64,000 nt of DNA, taken from the NCBI GenBank assembly GCA_001692895.1, contig KV748285.1, positions 164,360 to 228,359 on the forward strand, in the 5' to 3' direction. Made by a program: the position numbers and the translations under genes. The notes beneath the pieces were generated by a model that did not search any database, was not told the origin of the DNA, and was given only the letters and a program-made list of their open reading frames with translations. This document shows positions 11,710 through 22,919 of the stretch, piece by piece (the stretch's first letter is position 1; every line of letters begins with the position of its first letter). Source of the stretch: Cenococcum geophilum 1.58 (taxonomy: Eukaryota > Ascomycota > Dothideomycetes > Gloniales > Gloniaceae).

Positions 11710-13815
11710 TCACACCTTTTCCCTCTGCCCCTCTTTCCACCTCTCGGCAATCTCCTCAAATGTCAAAAACTCCACCAGCCCTCCCCACCCTTTCAACCAT
11801 TTCAGTACCCTCTCAACCATCCTGATCACGTGCGCCATACCACTAGTATCCGGATGCAGAATCAGCGGAAACACCACCATCTCCCCATCTGCATCCTCCT
11901 CCATCTCGCTCCTCAGAAACTCAAACCGGTCCATCCACATGCGCTCAATAACCCTAGCATCCACATACCCCTGCGAGTTCGGTGTATGCGGCCAGTACTG
12001 CAACGGTGTCATATCCTCAACATACCAAGACCCCGGGATCTCGACGAGCGTCTTCGCAGTTGGCGGCGCGGGCCGGGGGAGCGGATGCATCCAGTCCTTG
12101 GCGCTGGCGGAGGGCGAGAACGTGGGCGGCGTTATCGGCGGGACGCGGGGTAGGTGGTACGGCTTGCTGTCATGGTGCGAGAGCGACGAGTCGTAGAGGA
12201 AGTTGTGCTCTTCGAGCAGGTTGATGGTGGACTCGCGCAGCTGGTAGAGAGGGGCGCGGTAGCCGCGTGGTTTTTTGCCGGACAGCGAGGTCGCGATGGA
12301 GATGCAGTTTTCGAGGACTTCGCGCTCTTGTGTGGGTGTTAGCTGGGGAGCGCCCTGGTGGGATTGTTAGAAGGTTGTTGTGGTTCCGTTTCCTAATTCA
12401 TCTCTACTTCCCCCCTCCTTTGCGGATAGAAAAGAATATCTTACCTCGTGGCAGTATCCATGCAACCCTAACTCGCACCCAGAATCTAGGATTGCTTTGA
12501 ACTGCTCTGGGAAGCTTTCTGCAGAGTGCATTGGCACGAACCATGTAATTTTATCAGCTATACCTAGTTTGATGAACAGCTTGAGTAGCCTCGGGACTCC
12601 GACATACGCAGAGAAATATCCAGAGCTGTAGTCTGAAAGGTTGTTTTCAGGGGAAGCTCCAGTACCTAGCCAGCCGGAGACAGCGTCGAAGTCGACTGAT
12701 ATGGCAATCTTTATTGAGGGCTTCGGTTTCATTGCTGGGGAGAGGGATTGAGGAATGGCCATTTTTGAGCGGGCTGTTGCTTCCGTGGCTCCTGAACTCG
12801 CTTTCTCTCCTTGGAGGATTTCTGATTCAGACCAGACGACCCGCCCTTCCATGCCACCATCGACAGAGATACATTCACCAGAGATATGACCGGCAGCGCT
12901 ATGGGATGCAAGGAAAGCTATTGTTCGAGCTACGTCTGTGGGCTTTGCAATCTTCCGAAGTGGTACACTAGTCTCTTAAGCGTCATGCCGGAGGTAATGG
13001 GGGATTCATTATACTCACGTTGCCTGAGCTTCCCTATACATCTCCTTTGGATCATCAAGCCGGCCTTCAATAAGAGGCGTATCGACCCAGCCGGGAGCCA
13101 CAGCATTGACTCTCGCTGCAGAATTTAATCTTACAATCTCATTCTTGATGCCCCTGATTAATCCGTATTGCAATCCTGCCTTTAACAATATTAGCAAAAC
13201 TTTTGAACCTGAGATATTGCGATAATCCCAGCCACTTCAGTACCCCAACGAAATAGGCTCTACCTTCCCAGAAGCGTACTCTCCATGTCCTGCCTGCCCA
13301 AACTTGCCACATTCGCTCCCCGTAACCACAACAGCCAAGTTTGGCAGCTCTGCTCCTAACTCCTTCTGCGAAATCTCAGCCGATTTTAGGAAATGCTTGA
13401 TCGTCAGAAATGTGCCGCGAACATTGACGGCGTACGTCTTGTCCCATAATTCTGTTGGCATTTGCCATATCGGATACTCATTAGACTCATCCGTGGTGCC
13501 CGCGTTGGCCGCGAGGATGTTGATAGGACCGAAGCACTCGCGAGCGCTCGTGATACACTTCTCGATGGACGCTTCATCAGATATGTCGCCTTGAATTGTA
13601 TAGAGATCTGGGTTTGCTGCGAGCGAACTGGGCCGGAGGTCGTGAGCTGTTACCTTGCATCCTTGCGCTTTCGGTATGGATGATCACATCAGTGCAGTCC
13701 TTCTCTTGGGCTCTAGGAGCTAATTACCAAGGAACTCCGTCACGATGGCGGATCCAATGCCTCCTGCAGCCCCTGTCACAAATACGTGGAGGCCTTCCAG
13801 CTGCAGAAACGACAT
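11710..13815 (-). CDS. bifunctional short-chain dehydrogenase - polysaccharide deacetylase fusion
   Basis: Five exons on the minus strand, 13728-13815, 13264-13667, 13019-13179, 12445-12967 and 11710-12354, give 606 aa in one frame. Residues 1-260 are a classical short-chain dehydrogenase/reductase: TGAAGGIG cofactor loop at 14-21, NAG motif, and catalytic S147, Y160 and K164 with the standard 12-residue Ser-Tyr gap. Residues about 264-300 are a Ser/Pro/Ala linker. Residues about 303-606 are a NodB deacetylase: SVDFD (D310, D312), HGYCH metal ligands (H387, H391), RAP at 425-427 and a late HPDTSG (H559). This late motif resembles PgdA/PuuE-type deacetylases acting on small amides or cyclic imides, not classic chitin deacetylases. 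There is no signal peptide, so it is probably cytosolic. Exon 4 spans the junction, so the fusion does not depend on a splice choice. Substrate unknown. Confidence 0.82.
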
Positions 13816-16800
13816 CCTGTTCACTGGAATTTGATGTTCCTTGAAATTCCATGTTTTGGAGGGGTATTGGGAGTCTGGTAAGGTCAGGATCGACGACTAA
13901 CACAATGTCTAGAGCCATGAGTATTACGAACCGTTATGTCACCGGCCAGTCAAGAATTTCGGGCAAATATAGCAATTAGAAGTAATCTCCAAAGTTAACC
14001 AAATTGCGTATATACAGCGTTTCCAATTACTACTTCAATGTCAATGTGGTAAGTCATACTCTTTCATGATTTGCTAGTCCAATTCGCTTCGGGCGTAGGC
14101 GCAAAACCGCGAATCTCACCATTCAGATTCGTAAACCAGGCCATGTGATGGTTAAAGTGGTTAAAGTCAAGTCGCGGAGATGCTTCGAAGTTGTGAGTGG
14201 CGAAAGCTACTCCATGGCCGACGGGTTACTGGGATCCCCACGCGTGGGCTATTTGTGACAAATCGCGCGGGTCCCCAACCGGCTAATTGTTCTACTTTTT
14301 CCTCAATGACTAGAAGCTGAAGACAACGCAATGGCTTATACAATGCATCGATTCAAGCCAGCTGGACTTTGTTTCTAGTTTTTTCTAAGCGAGGAGAGCT
14401 GTCGCTTACCTGCAGTTTTCCACCAGACTCGGCGTCTTGCCACCGCTCAGAGGATGCAAACCTTAGTCTCATCGACGCGAATGGTAGACATTCTTTTACT
14501 TACACTAAACCATTCTGTTGGGAGTCGTAGCTGATCCACAGAAATTTATAGGCTGTTTCACCAAACTTCGTGCGTATTAGAAGACGTCCAAACAGATTTA
14601 AGCATAATTATAGAAGGCGAGACGCTCTCCAGGGTTTCCAGTTTCAGGCTCTGCACTAAACCCAACACCGATGTTAAACTAATAATTTTAAACTATCTAT
14701 CAACGCGTAAGCAGATATACGAATAGATGCTTGCTTAAACCAATTCACACCGCTGCCACAGAATGACTTATGTCAATTGACAATGCATCCACTCCGAAAA
14801 CTCAACGTGACAAGTAAGGCGTTGGGCTGGGCTAGAAAATTTGAACTTCCTACTCAGTTAGAGGCTGCTTCTGCGTATGCAAGACGCGTAGGCTTTCCTT
14901 TTGCTAAAGTAGACCAAGGAAAAGAGTGAGACACGGATAATGCAGTGTTTCTTGAATTTGGTTGGATATGCGCGATGGCCTTTACGCTAGCATCTAACAC
15001 GCTTCGAAAATGGGTTGACCGAATGTAGAACATTGTTAATGCAGGATGTTTCTAGTACTCCCGATTGGACCTAAAAGGTTTGCGGCATAGATATGCCAGA
15101 ATTCAAAGGATAGACGGAAAATCATGAAAAATGACAGATAGGTTCCAAAATATTGCAGTACCTTAACGCCGCCTTCTGTAGACAGTGAGCTGCCAGCCGA
15201 TGTGACCTGCAAGCCGAGTCAGATGCCAGAAGGACAACGTAATACGTCTTGGTGCAGAGGCATCACTAATGATGCAAAAAACTGTCGGGTGGCAAATTAG
15301 CAGACTTTGAACGAATAGTCTTAAGATCTGGCGGGTCCATCGGGCCAAGAAGTGTTGAGCATGATTCTATAAACCCGCAGCGAGGCGTATGCAAGTTAAA
15401 ATCTCTTTCTCATTAGGGCTTTGACAGGCAATTTAACGTGTTTTGACTGATAGGCCCGGCCTTGTGGATGTGGGGATGGAGAGGTATCGATAGTAGATAA
15501 CCTTGATGATAGCCCGGTACCGCGCGGACCGGAAAGCTGCAGGAGAAGAACCAGTAAGAAAAATCAGTTAAGGCTGACGACCCACATATAATTTCCCACT
15601 GCAAGTTTGCCGTCATGGAGGGCAAGAATGAGTCTATGCAAGCACATGCAGAAGCCAAAAGAGGGGCGCATTGAAGAGTTTGAACAGTCGCCAAGAGGGG
15701 AGCTGCAGCGAACCACATCGCTGCAGCTTCCAGCCAATGAAAAATGCAAGTTGGCTCATGTCAAGGAAACAAAAAGTTGGACTGGCGCCACCGCACTGAC
15801 GGTTCTCACACCACATGGTGATGCGCCTATGGAAGGACGCAAGTGCTGAGTCGAAGGACCACACATCTGGCACGGGAAATAATCTAGGACAAAGAGGCTG
15901 TTTGGCAGCGAAATTGACGGCTCGGACTTGCTTGGTGCTCCACGTGTCACTCCTGGCGCGAGGCGCAGCAGCCTTCCTTTTGCCTGTGTGCGGCCGGGCT
16001 GACAGAACTTGCGAGTCCAAGCAGCGAAAACGGGAATGCACCCCTGGGGCTAGCGGGCGGTTCCTGAAGATCCCCGCCAATCGTTCCTGACCACAGACTC
16101 GCAGCTGGCTGGGTTTGCTAAATCACTGCGGAGCTACCGGGGTTGTGCCCGCTTTTGTGAGCGTGAAACACTCGCTCTCAGCCGTGTCTCTTGCAGGGCG
16201 ACGCAATCAGACGACGCCGTAAGACATGCTGACACTGCCAGGCGCAGAAATGCAGAGAGAAGCAAAATTGGAACCCGCACTTTGGATGAACGGACAGGGT
16301 TTGTGGCGCAACTTCGCATCTTCGCATGTCCGGAGTTTCTACGGATGGTAGAGAGTGGCAGAGAATGAAGATCTTTCTGGTAGACTGCAACCACGGCTCT
16401 CGAGTGCAGTGACAGTGCAGGCAGACGCCATCCTTGCTCCTCTTTCCGGGAAAACAACAAGGAAGCCCACGACACGGAGGTGGACCAGTCCAGCTGGGTG
16501 CGGGACGGGGGGTGGCTTGCGAATCAGCGCTGTGAAGACGCAGCTGTGGGATTGGGTGCCTGGCCCAAGCCATCCATCTCCGCCTAGGGACTTGTTCTTT
16601 TCTTCGCGGTTTGCCCTTCCTCAACCCTCTCTTCCACCACCACCTACAAAAGTCTCTCATTACCCACCCTCTCTCCTGTCCATTCCTTACAGGCCTGAGG
16701 TCTTCAACGTTTGTTCATTACCTTCTTTTCTCCAACCGTTCCTTCATCTTTTCCTGAGATCTAGAATCTCTTGACATTCATTCGGAGACTTTCGTGCGTC

Positions 16801-17037
16801 TATCATCGCAGCCAACAGCCACCGCAAACAAGTCATCGAGACACTTTGAGTAGTCGCAGCACCCAAAAAGAAAATCTTTCATTGCAACAATACCCTGAAT
16901 TGCTAGTCAATTCTCTCAGTCGTTCCTCTGAACAAACGTAGCTCTCGAAGCACCCTCTCTCTCTACAGTGCATCAAGCACCTCCACTACCACACTAAACA
17001 AACCCGCTTTTCCGGCAATCAAAACCAACCTGTCAAC
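13816..17037. other. long intergenic region with pyrimidine-rich leader
   Basis: 3.2 kb without a gene I can support. Open frames at 15163-16774 overlap on both strands, lack domains and show no splice-linked continuation. From about 16600 to 17037 the plus strand is strongly C/T-rich, with many ctctc runs, typical of the promoter and 5' leader of a highly expressed ascomycete gene. It leads into the secreted protein at 17038. Confidence 0.4.
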
Positions 17038-17847
17038 ATGAAGACCGCCAACGTCTTTGCCCTCTCTTCCTTCCTTCTCGCCTCATTGGTCGCGGCTGCG
17101 CCGTTAAAGAAGCGCGACTATATCATTGTCACCAAGACCAAGGAAATCATAGAAACCGTCGATGTCACAACCACCATTTGGGTTGACGCACCGACAGGTA
17201 TTCCAAATGTCAACCCTACTTCTATTGGTGGCCTGTTCTATGAGCATCCTTCTGTAGCCAGCTCCGTGGCTGCTACATCCGCAATTGCGAGCTCCATTCC
17301 AGCCCACACCCCTGTAGCTGCTCCAGTTGCATCCTCAGCGCCTGCATACATCGCACCATCTTCAAGCAGCTCTGCATATGTTGCGCCGGCTTCCACATAT
17401 ACTCCCTCCTCTACACCTGCCTACACTCCTCCCGCACCTGCCACCACTGAAACACCAACACCCGCATACACACCACCAACATCAACATCGGTCATAGCTG
17501 CAGCCGCTACTAGTGCTAGCACTGCTCCAGCGACCCACTACTCTGGTGACATTACCTACTACAACCCTGCAGGAGGTTACGGAGCTTGCGGTTGGACCAT
17601 CCAGGACAGTGACCCGACGGTCGCTCTTGCCCACGGTATGATGGGCGACCAATCCAACGGCAACCCATGGTGCGGCAAGAAGATCACCATCTTGCACAAC
17701 GGCGTGACTCACAGTGCCACTGTTGGTGACAAGTGCATGGGATGCACAGGTCAATCCATCGATCTTACTGCAGGTCTCTGGGCCATCGTCGCTCCTGATG
17801 TTGATGGCCGCGCCCACAACGTTGAGTGGTGGGTCGAGGAGCAATAA
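17038..17847 (+). CDS. secreted double-psi beta-barrel (RlpA/expansin-like) protein
   Basis: Single exon, 269 aa. Residues 1-21 form a signal peptide (KTANVFALSSFLLASLVAAA), followed by a Kex2-type dibasic site, KKR at 24-26. Residues about 70-170 are a Ser/Thr/Pro/Ala-rich spacer, likely O-glycosylated. Residues about 172-269 form a double-psi beta-barrel domain of the RlpA/barwin-like type: GDITYYNPAGGYGACGW at its start, then WCGKK, VGDKCMGC and DLTAGLW. Cysteines are paired as expected for an extracellular fold. Such proteins are apoplastic or cell-wall proteins of fungi; some are expressed during host contact or stress. No enzymatic residues of true expansins can be claimed. The long C/T-rich leader suggests strong expression. 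Confidence 0.88.
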   Translation: MKTANVFALSSFLLASLVAAAPLKKRDYIIVTKTKEIIETVDVTTTIWVDAPTGIPNVNPTSIGGLFYEHPSVASSVAATSAIASSIPAHTPVAAPVASSAPAYIAPSSSSSAYVAPASTYTPSSTPAYTPPAPATTETPTPAYTPPTSTSVIAAAATSASTAPATHYSGDITYYNPAGGYGACGWTIQDSDPTVALAHGMMGDQSNGNPWCGKKITILHNGVTHSATVGDKCMGCTGQSIDLTAGLWAIVAPDVDGRAHNVEWWVEEQ

Positions 17848-18414
17848 CTTCGGTCAAAGTGGCAGAGTGGCCTCCCATAGGCCTTTGCGCGGCGCAATGG
17901 CAACCAAACTATCGCTAGCGCAGGCAGGTCAGCGCTTTGCATGGATATTATGATTTTTCATTCAAGCGGAAAGGGGGTCCAGTTGAACAAAAGGAGAGTC
18001 ATTTGGAGTTAGTGAGAAAAGCTGCCGGGTGCAGAGTCTATCCATCGAGAAATCCTCGGCATACCCTTTTCGCTGGCTTCTGTCTGTATTATAGGGTTTG
18101 GCATATTAGCTAGAGGGTGGACTAGAAAATTGAGGGACTTTTATCATATTCCATCGTCTATGATCTAACCTTGTGTTTGTGAAGTCGTGATAGACTAAGC
18201 ATTTTGCCCGGGTGTTGAAGAATTAACGTTTACGTCACAGCGATATCATCGCATACATCGAACTCAAAGCCATTCGCCCTGAGCATAAGAATAACTTACA
18301 ACTCTTAGGATTCCATCCCTAGGAAATTTGTCGCAGTTAATGAAACAGACTTTAGCACACTAGAACCCTGCCTGAAGGCTTTGACGCAATATTTCCACAA
18401 AGCATCAAGTCACA
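17848..18414. other. intergenic region
   Basis: 567 bp. 3' region of the secreted protein followed by the upstream region of a small gene. No further feature seen. Confidence 0.35.
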
Positions 18415-18946
18415 ATGACTGATCAAGTCATGTCAAAAGATGGCGAGCCAATCCAAGAAGGCGACCATGTCCACACAAAGATTTGTGGTGGTGAGCATGA
18501 AGGTAATGTAATCTCATCGATTATTCTTCTAGTCTGAACTGTCCCTTAACCCGTCAAAACCGATCCTTACGGTATCGACAAGAGCCCACTAATCAAACCG
18601 GTCGAATCAAGCAGCCGTTCTCAGAAATACGTTCTGCACGGACCACTTACGCCAAAGGCCTTGACGGTTAAGGGATAAGAACCTGTCGCAGCCCCCTTAG
18701 AAATTTCCAAAGTTCCCTTCAAATTAGAAAATGCTGACAAGAAACGCGACAAGGTAGAGCAAGTCGTAACGACTCAAGGAGTGAAAAATCCTCCAAAGGT
18801 AGATGGTTCACACAGCCTTGCTGAGACCGTCGGGCCTCTGCACTAAATGCTTACCTAAGATACCGGTGCTCTTCACAGACCAGAAGGGGAAACCAGTCGC
18901 CCATAACCCAAGCACGCTAAACATTATCGAAGGAGGAGATAAGTAG
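18415..18946 (+). CDS. small Hva1/TUDOR-domain protein
   Basis: Too fragmented for a simple open-frame scan. Exons 18415-18502, 18728-18798 and 18860-18946 join in frame to 81 aa. The pieces read GEPIQEGDHVHTKICGG, then KVEQVVTTQGVKNPPK, then VLFTDQKGKPVAHNPSTL. These are the successive blocks of the Hva1_TUDOR (DUF2945) domain, which is normally 60-80 aa, so the length fits. Homologues are small fungal and bacterial proteins of unclear role. The first intron, 225 nt, is long for this window. An alternative in which 18559-18730 is coding meets an in-frame TAA at 18676, so either that stretch is intron (preferred) or the gene is decaying. Confidence 0.6.
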
Positions 18947-20289
18947 AGGTGCCGAGAGTTTTCGGTGGAGCCGTGTTGGTTTTTTGGGCGAGTTGGATCA
19001 ATTTGGCTGGCAGCTGGCTGCACTCTGCAATCGTAGTTGATAAGAGTTGCTTATTGAGCAGCTTAGCGGTCAGTCGTTGGCGAATACCAATTCTGCCACG
19101 CTACAGTGCTCAAGGTAGATGTGCGTCCTAAGGCACACTCGCTTGTGATTCTGCATGTCTCCGGTGGTATATCCTATGGGAAGAGAAGGAAAAGCTCCTG
19201 AGCAAGGAAAATTTGGCAAAAAAAGAAAAAAAAAGTTAAACGAGGTTCGTGCAGGAGAACACGCTGCACTAAGGCTTAAGTAGCCTAAAAGGATATTCTG
19301 GAAGCACTGGTTGTTCCTGCAGGAAGAAGACAGGAAGAAGTGCAAGATGATAGTCATCAGAAAGCAAAGGGCCAAGATCCTCCCGTTGTGTTGCAGGGTG
19401 CCCACTCCCCTCGTGTCCGGGCTAAATAAAGAGTGGCCAATCAATGAGCCAGACAAGTTTTACTCACAGGAGATTGATCCTCCGAAGAATCAATGTATTG
19501 ACCAAGGATTGTTAATTAACGCCCATAAACCGAGAGATATTGTAGAACAACGTCAGAGAAGGGCAAAGGCATCGCGATTCTCAATTGTGACCCCTCATGA
19601 CGAGATAGCAGTCGCGTCAGGGCGCATAAAAGGGCTAGGGGGCTGCACTTTGAACAGCCACCACAACACAGCTCGATACGGGTCTGGTTCTGGCGCATGC
19701 CTCCTCAGCTTCCGCATTTGGGTTACACTAGATAGAATTGGGCGCTAGAGGCCCTTATGTCACGAGCAATGGCCCCCATCGAATGGACAGGGTTCCTTGG
19801 CGTATGAGAAGCAGAAGAATTAAGGCCTTCGAAGTCCTTCTTTCGCGCCCCCCATGTCGTCCGTGTTCAAACAAATCTCAGCCTGCGACGCACACCGTCA
19901 AGAACGACGTCGCGAGCATTCGCTTTAGCACACCTTTAAGCTTGCCATTCCTAATTCTCAGTCGGCCATCCGTGCGTTCGCATTACCCACTGGGCGCATA
20001 GGGGAAAGATTTGCAGGTCGCTCTTCAAACCCTCTCCACCTCCAACTTCACCTTACCTCACAACTCCCTCCCAGCCTGTGAGGTCGTGAGCACCTATATC
20101 ATCAGCAATCAGCCTGCCAGGCTTTCACGACTCTCCTTTACTTTTTACTCAATGCGATCTTGATACATTCCAGACCCTTGTTAGGTCGAGTTCTGGTCTG
20201 GTAGCTGCATTACCACGGTCAAACGCGACCGATCCAATCCAAGCCGAACACGCTCCTTTTTATAACTTCTTTGTTCTGTCTTATTCGAC
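18947..20289. other. intergenic region
   Basis: 1.34 kb without a supported gene. Open frames at 19070-19456 and 19311-19748 are antisense to each other and have no recognisable domain. The last 250 bp are C/T-rich and are probably the leader of the next gene. Confidence 0.35.
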
Positions 20290-21522
20290 ATGGCTGCGAG
20301 TAACAATGGAACCGCGAGTAAGCCAACTACTTCTTTAGACTCTTTAACGGCGTCCTCGACCGACCCCTTGGTATCATCGTCTTCCATTTTAACAATGACT
20401 TCTTCAGCGGTAGTGACATCTTCCTCACCACCACCAAGCTCCACGCCTGTCTCCCTCTCTTCCGACGTTTCGACTCCAGCACCGTCATCGAACCCCCCGC
20501 CATCATCAACGCCTCCACCGTCGTCCGCCAATGTGGTCATCTCTGTAGCCGCGTCCTCGGTTCCTCCATCTACACACATCATAACCTCTGTCATAACGGA
20601 GTCAGCATCTACTCCAGGAGGTACCCCTAATACCATCATCGTAACTATCACCACACCGCCCTCAGAGACGTCTGCTGTTGTTGTCGTTCCTTCATCAACA
20701 CAATCTTCAAAATCTTCATCGACATCAGAACCCGCAACACTCCAATCTCAAAATTCCAAGTCCACGACTGGCGGAGGACTATCAGTAGGTGGTAGGACTG
20801 CGGTTGCCGTAGTCGTTCCTGTGGTTGTTGTCGCTTTGCTGGTGCTTGCTGGGATATTCTTGTGGAGAAGACGCAAACAAAGGAAGAATGCCGAAGAAGC
20901 AAGAAGGAAAGAGGTGGAAGAATACGGCTTCAACCCAAATAACGATCCTACGCTGCCTGCAGTTGGCGTTACCGGATCAGAGATGGCAGAAAATCAAAGC
21001 GGCTACCGAGGTTGGGGAAATACCACGAATCCATCCAACCGAAAGGCGTCCACAACTCTATCTGGCGGATTAACTGGTATATCGGATAGTAGCAGCAATC
21101 CAGGAGGACACCCAAGTCCAGGCTCTCCAACACAAGGCACGCACTCAGATGGACACTCGGTTGACCCGTTGATGACCGGTCGACGGGAAACAATGGACTC
21201 TGAAACCATTGGCGCTCTTGGAGCTGCTCCAGCTGCCGGCGCGAACCGATCAGACATCCACCGAGGACCATCGAATGCATCATCGTCATACTCTGCCGCC
21301 GGTCGGTCAGACAACTCTGGAGAAGTACAAATAAACTCGGGTAACCAACAGGATTACTACAACGATCCTGGCTACTACCAGCCCGGGCCTTATGGAGATA
21401 ACCCGTACGGTGGAGGACAGCAGCCTGTCATTCGAGATGTGCAGGCGCGGCGTAACACCAGGATTGAGAATCCCTCAGTCTTTCCCCAGCAAGGAAATTC
21501 TGGCATTGCGCAGAACTTCTAA
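20290..21522 (+). CDS. Ser/Thr-rich single-pass membrane protein (mucin-like sensor type)
   Basis: Single exon, 410 aa. Residues 1-170 are extremely Ser/Thr/Pro-rich, consistent with a rigid O-mannosylated ectodomain. A single membrane span lies at about 178-200 (AVAVVVPVVVVALLVLAGIF), followed by WRRRKQRK, a positive stop-transfer cluster. The remaining 200 residues are cytoplasmic, polar and Gly/Ser/Asn-rich, with a Tyr/Pro/Gly-rich end. This layout matches Wsc/Mid2/Axl2-like and many uncharacterised fungal stress sensors, but there is no cysteine-rich WSC head. No N-terminal signal peptide is visible, so it may be inserted by its membrane segment alone, or an upstream exon was missed. Function not assigned. 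Confidence 0.75.
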   Translation: MAASNNGTASKPTTSLDSLTASSTDPLVSSSSILTMTSSAVVTSSSPPPSSTPVSLSSDVSTPAPSSNPPPSSTPPPSSANVVISVAASSVPPSTHIITSVITESASTPGGTPNTIIVTITTPPSETSAVVVVPSSTQSSKSSSTSEPATLQSQNSKSTTGGGLSVGGRTAVAVVVPVVVVALLVLAGIFLWRRRKQRKNAEEARRKEVEEYGFNPNNDPTLPAVGVTGSEMAENQSGYRGWGNTTNPSNRKASTTLSGGLTGISDSSSNPGGHPSPGSPTQGTHSDGHSVDPLMTGRRETMDSETIGALGAAPAAGANRSDIHRGPSNASSSYSAAGRSDNSGEVQINSGNQQDYYNDPGYYQPGPYGDNPYGGGQQPVIRDVQARRNTRIENPSVFPQQGNSGIAQNF

Positions 21523-22919
21523 ATTGTATTTTTCCTATGCTTGTACTCTGCGTTCTTGCATTTTCACTCTCGTCAATCTCTGAATATCACGGCGGCGTCC
21601 TGAAGTGTTTCCTCTATGCATGTTTAACCGGGCTGCGTGCACACAGCCCTGCCCTCCTCCACTGGAGCGGGCTAATACTACCTAATCTATGCTCCCAAAA
21701 GCAAGCTTCGCAGACGTCATGTCTCCGAGTCTCTCAGCTAACCTCCTTCTGCTCGCTCTCGTCGTCATTACCATCAAGCATCTCATGAATCTTCTTCGTG
21801 GCCGCTTCGCATTCACGCGCACACACGTCGCTCTAACCAGCCTCTTTGTAATATTGTCTACCTTCCAAATACGAAGCTCAACCATCTCTATCGATATCAA
21901 TATCAATATCAATACCAATATCCTTTCATTATTCCTCTCTTCTTGACCGAAAAGACTCCCCGGGGGTTTTTTTTCGGACCTCTGTGCACAATCTCTCGCT
22001 CCATCGGGCTCTTTCGAAACTGTCGTTCGCGTACTGTATTGCTGTCTCCCTTTCTTGGGTTCTGGGAGGATTTCCTCGGTCGGGGGCTCGGACTGCTGAA
22101 TACCTTTCTGGCTGGCCGGACGGCGCGTGCAGCACCCGCTTCAGCTGTTTTTTTTTTCTTACCGCCACGCCTATGCGCGGGTGTGGTGGCCCTTTTTTGG
22201 TCAAGTTTTGGTGATGGACTGGTGGTTGTAAGGTTTTGCAGGGGTGTGCGTCGTGCACAGGGAGTGTTTAGGAGGGGTTGAGGTGGTCGCCGGGCGATCT
22301 TTGGTGGTTCTTTCGGGTTTATGTGGTGGATTTATGGCTGAGGAATGGAATGATGGGACAGCTTCTATAGGCAGGGAATAGATACTCCTGTTTTACTTTT
22401 ATCATGGATGGGGCTCCTCTTAGTGATATTCTCGCCTTGGAGTTGGGATTTTGCCGTCCTCTGTAAGTGCTAGCAATGGTTATGTTGAGTCGGATTATAA
22501 TTAATTGTGTCTAGGAATCATCGTGGAGATTCGGGTCAAGTTGCTACCGGAAAGAAGTCACCCCGCGAACACGAGATCAGGAGGTTCCAAGTGAATTTGT
22601 TGTATGACTTTTGAAGAGTGTAGGAAGATGCTAAACTACTCCGATATTTAAAGCGTGAGTGAAGACTCGTTCAAAACCACCATGCCTCTCCTTCCATATA
22701 ACCTGGAAAATTGAAGCCCGCCATACCGAACCTCCTACCAGAAGATGCCGAGCCAGAGATATCATGTCGGGAATATCCGATCAAGCCCACAATCGTCCTT
22801 AATGTATCGTATTTAGTGTCCTAAAGCATACTAATTAGATTGAATCTATTTATGTAATCCATAAGTCAATCCATTGGAGTTATGAAGAGCTTTAGGTCAT
22901 CAAAACCCTATGGGTGCAT
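21523..22919. other. intergenic region with ATATCA microsatellite
   Basis: 1.4 kb between the membrane protein and the BTB array. A short hexamer repeat (atatca, about five imperfect copies) lies at 21889-21922. Frames at 21689-21946 and 21929-22281 lack domains. No gene called. Confidence 0.4.

Noticed and set aside
11506..12224. Plus-strand open frames of up to 215 codons
   Set aside because: They are antisense to the deacetylase exon, with Pro/His-rich composition produced by the opposite strand's codon use.
15163..16774. Overlapping frames of 100-160 codons on both strands
   Set aside because: No domain, no consistent codon pattern and mutually antisense; treated as intergenic.
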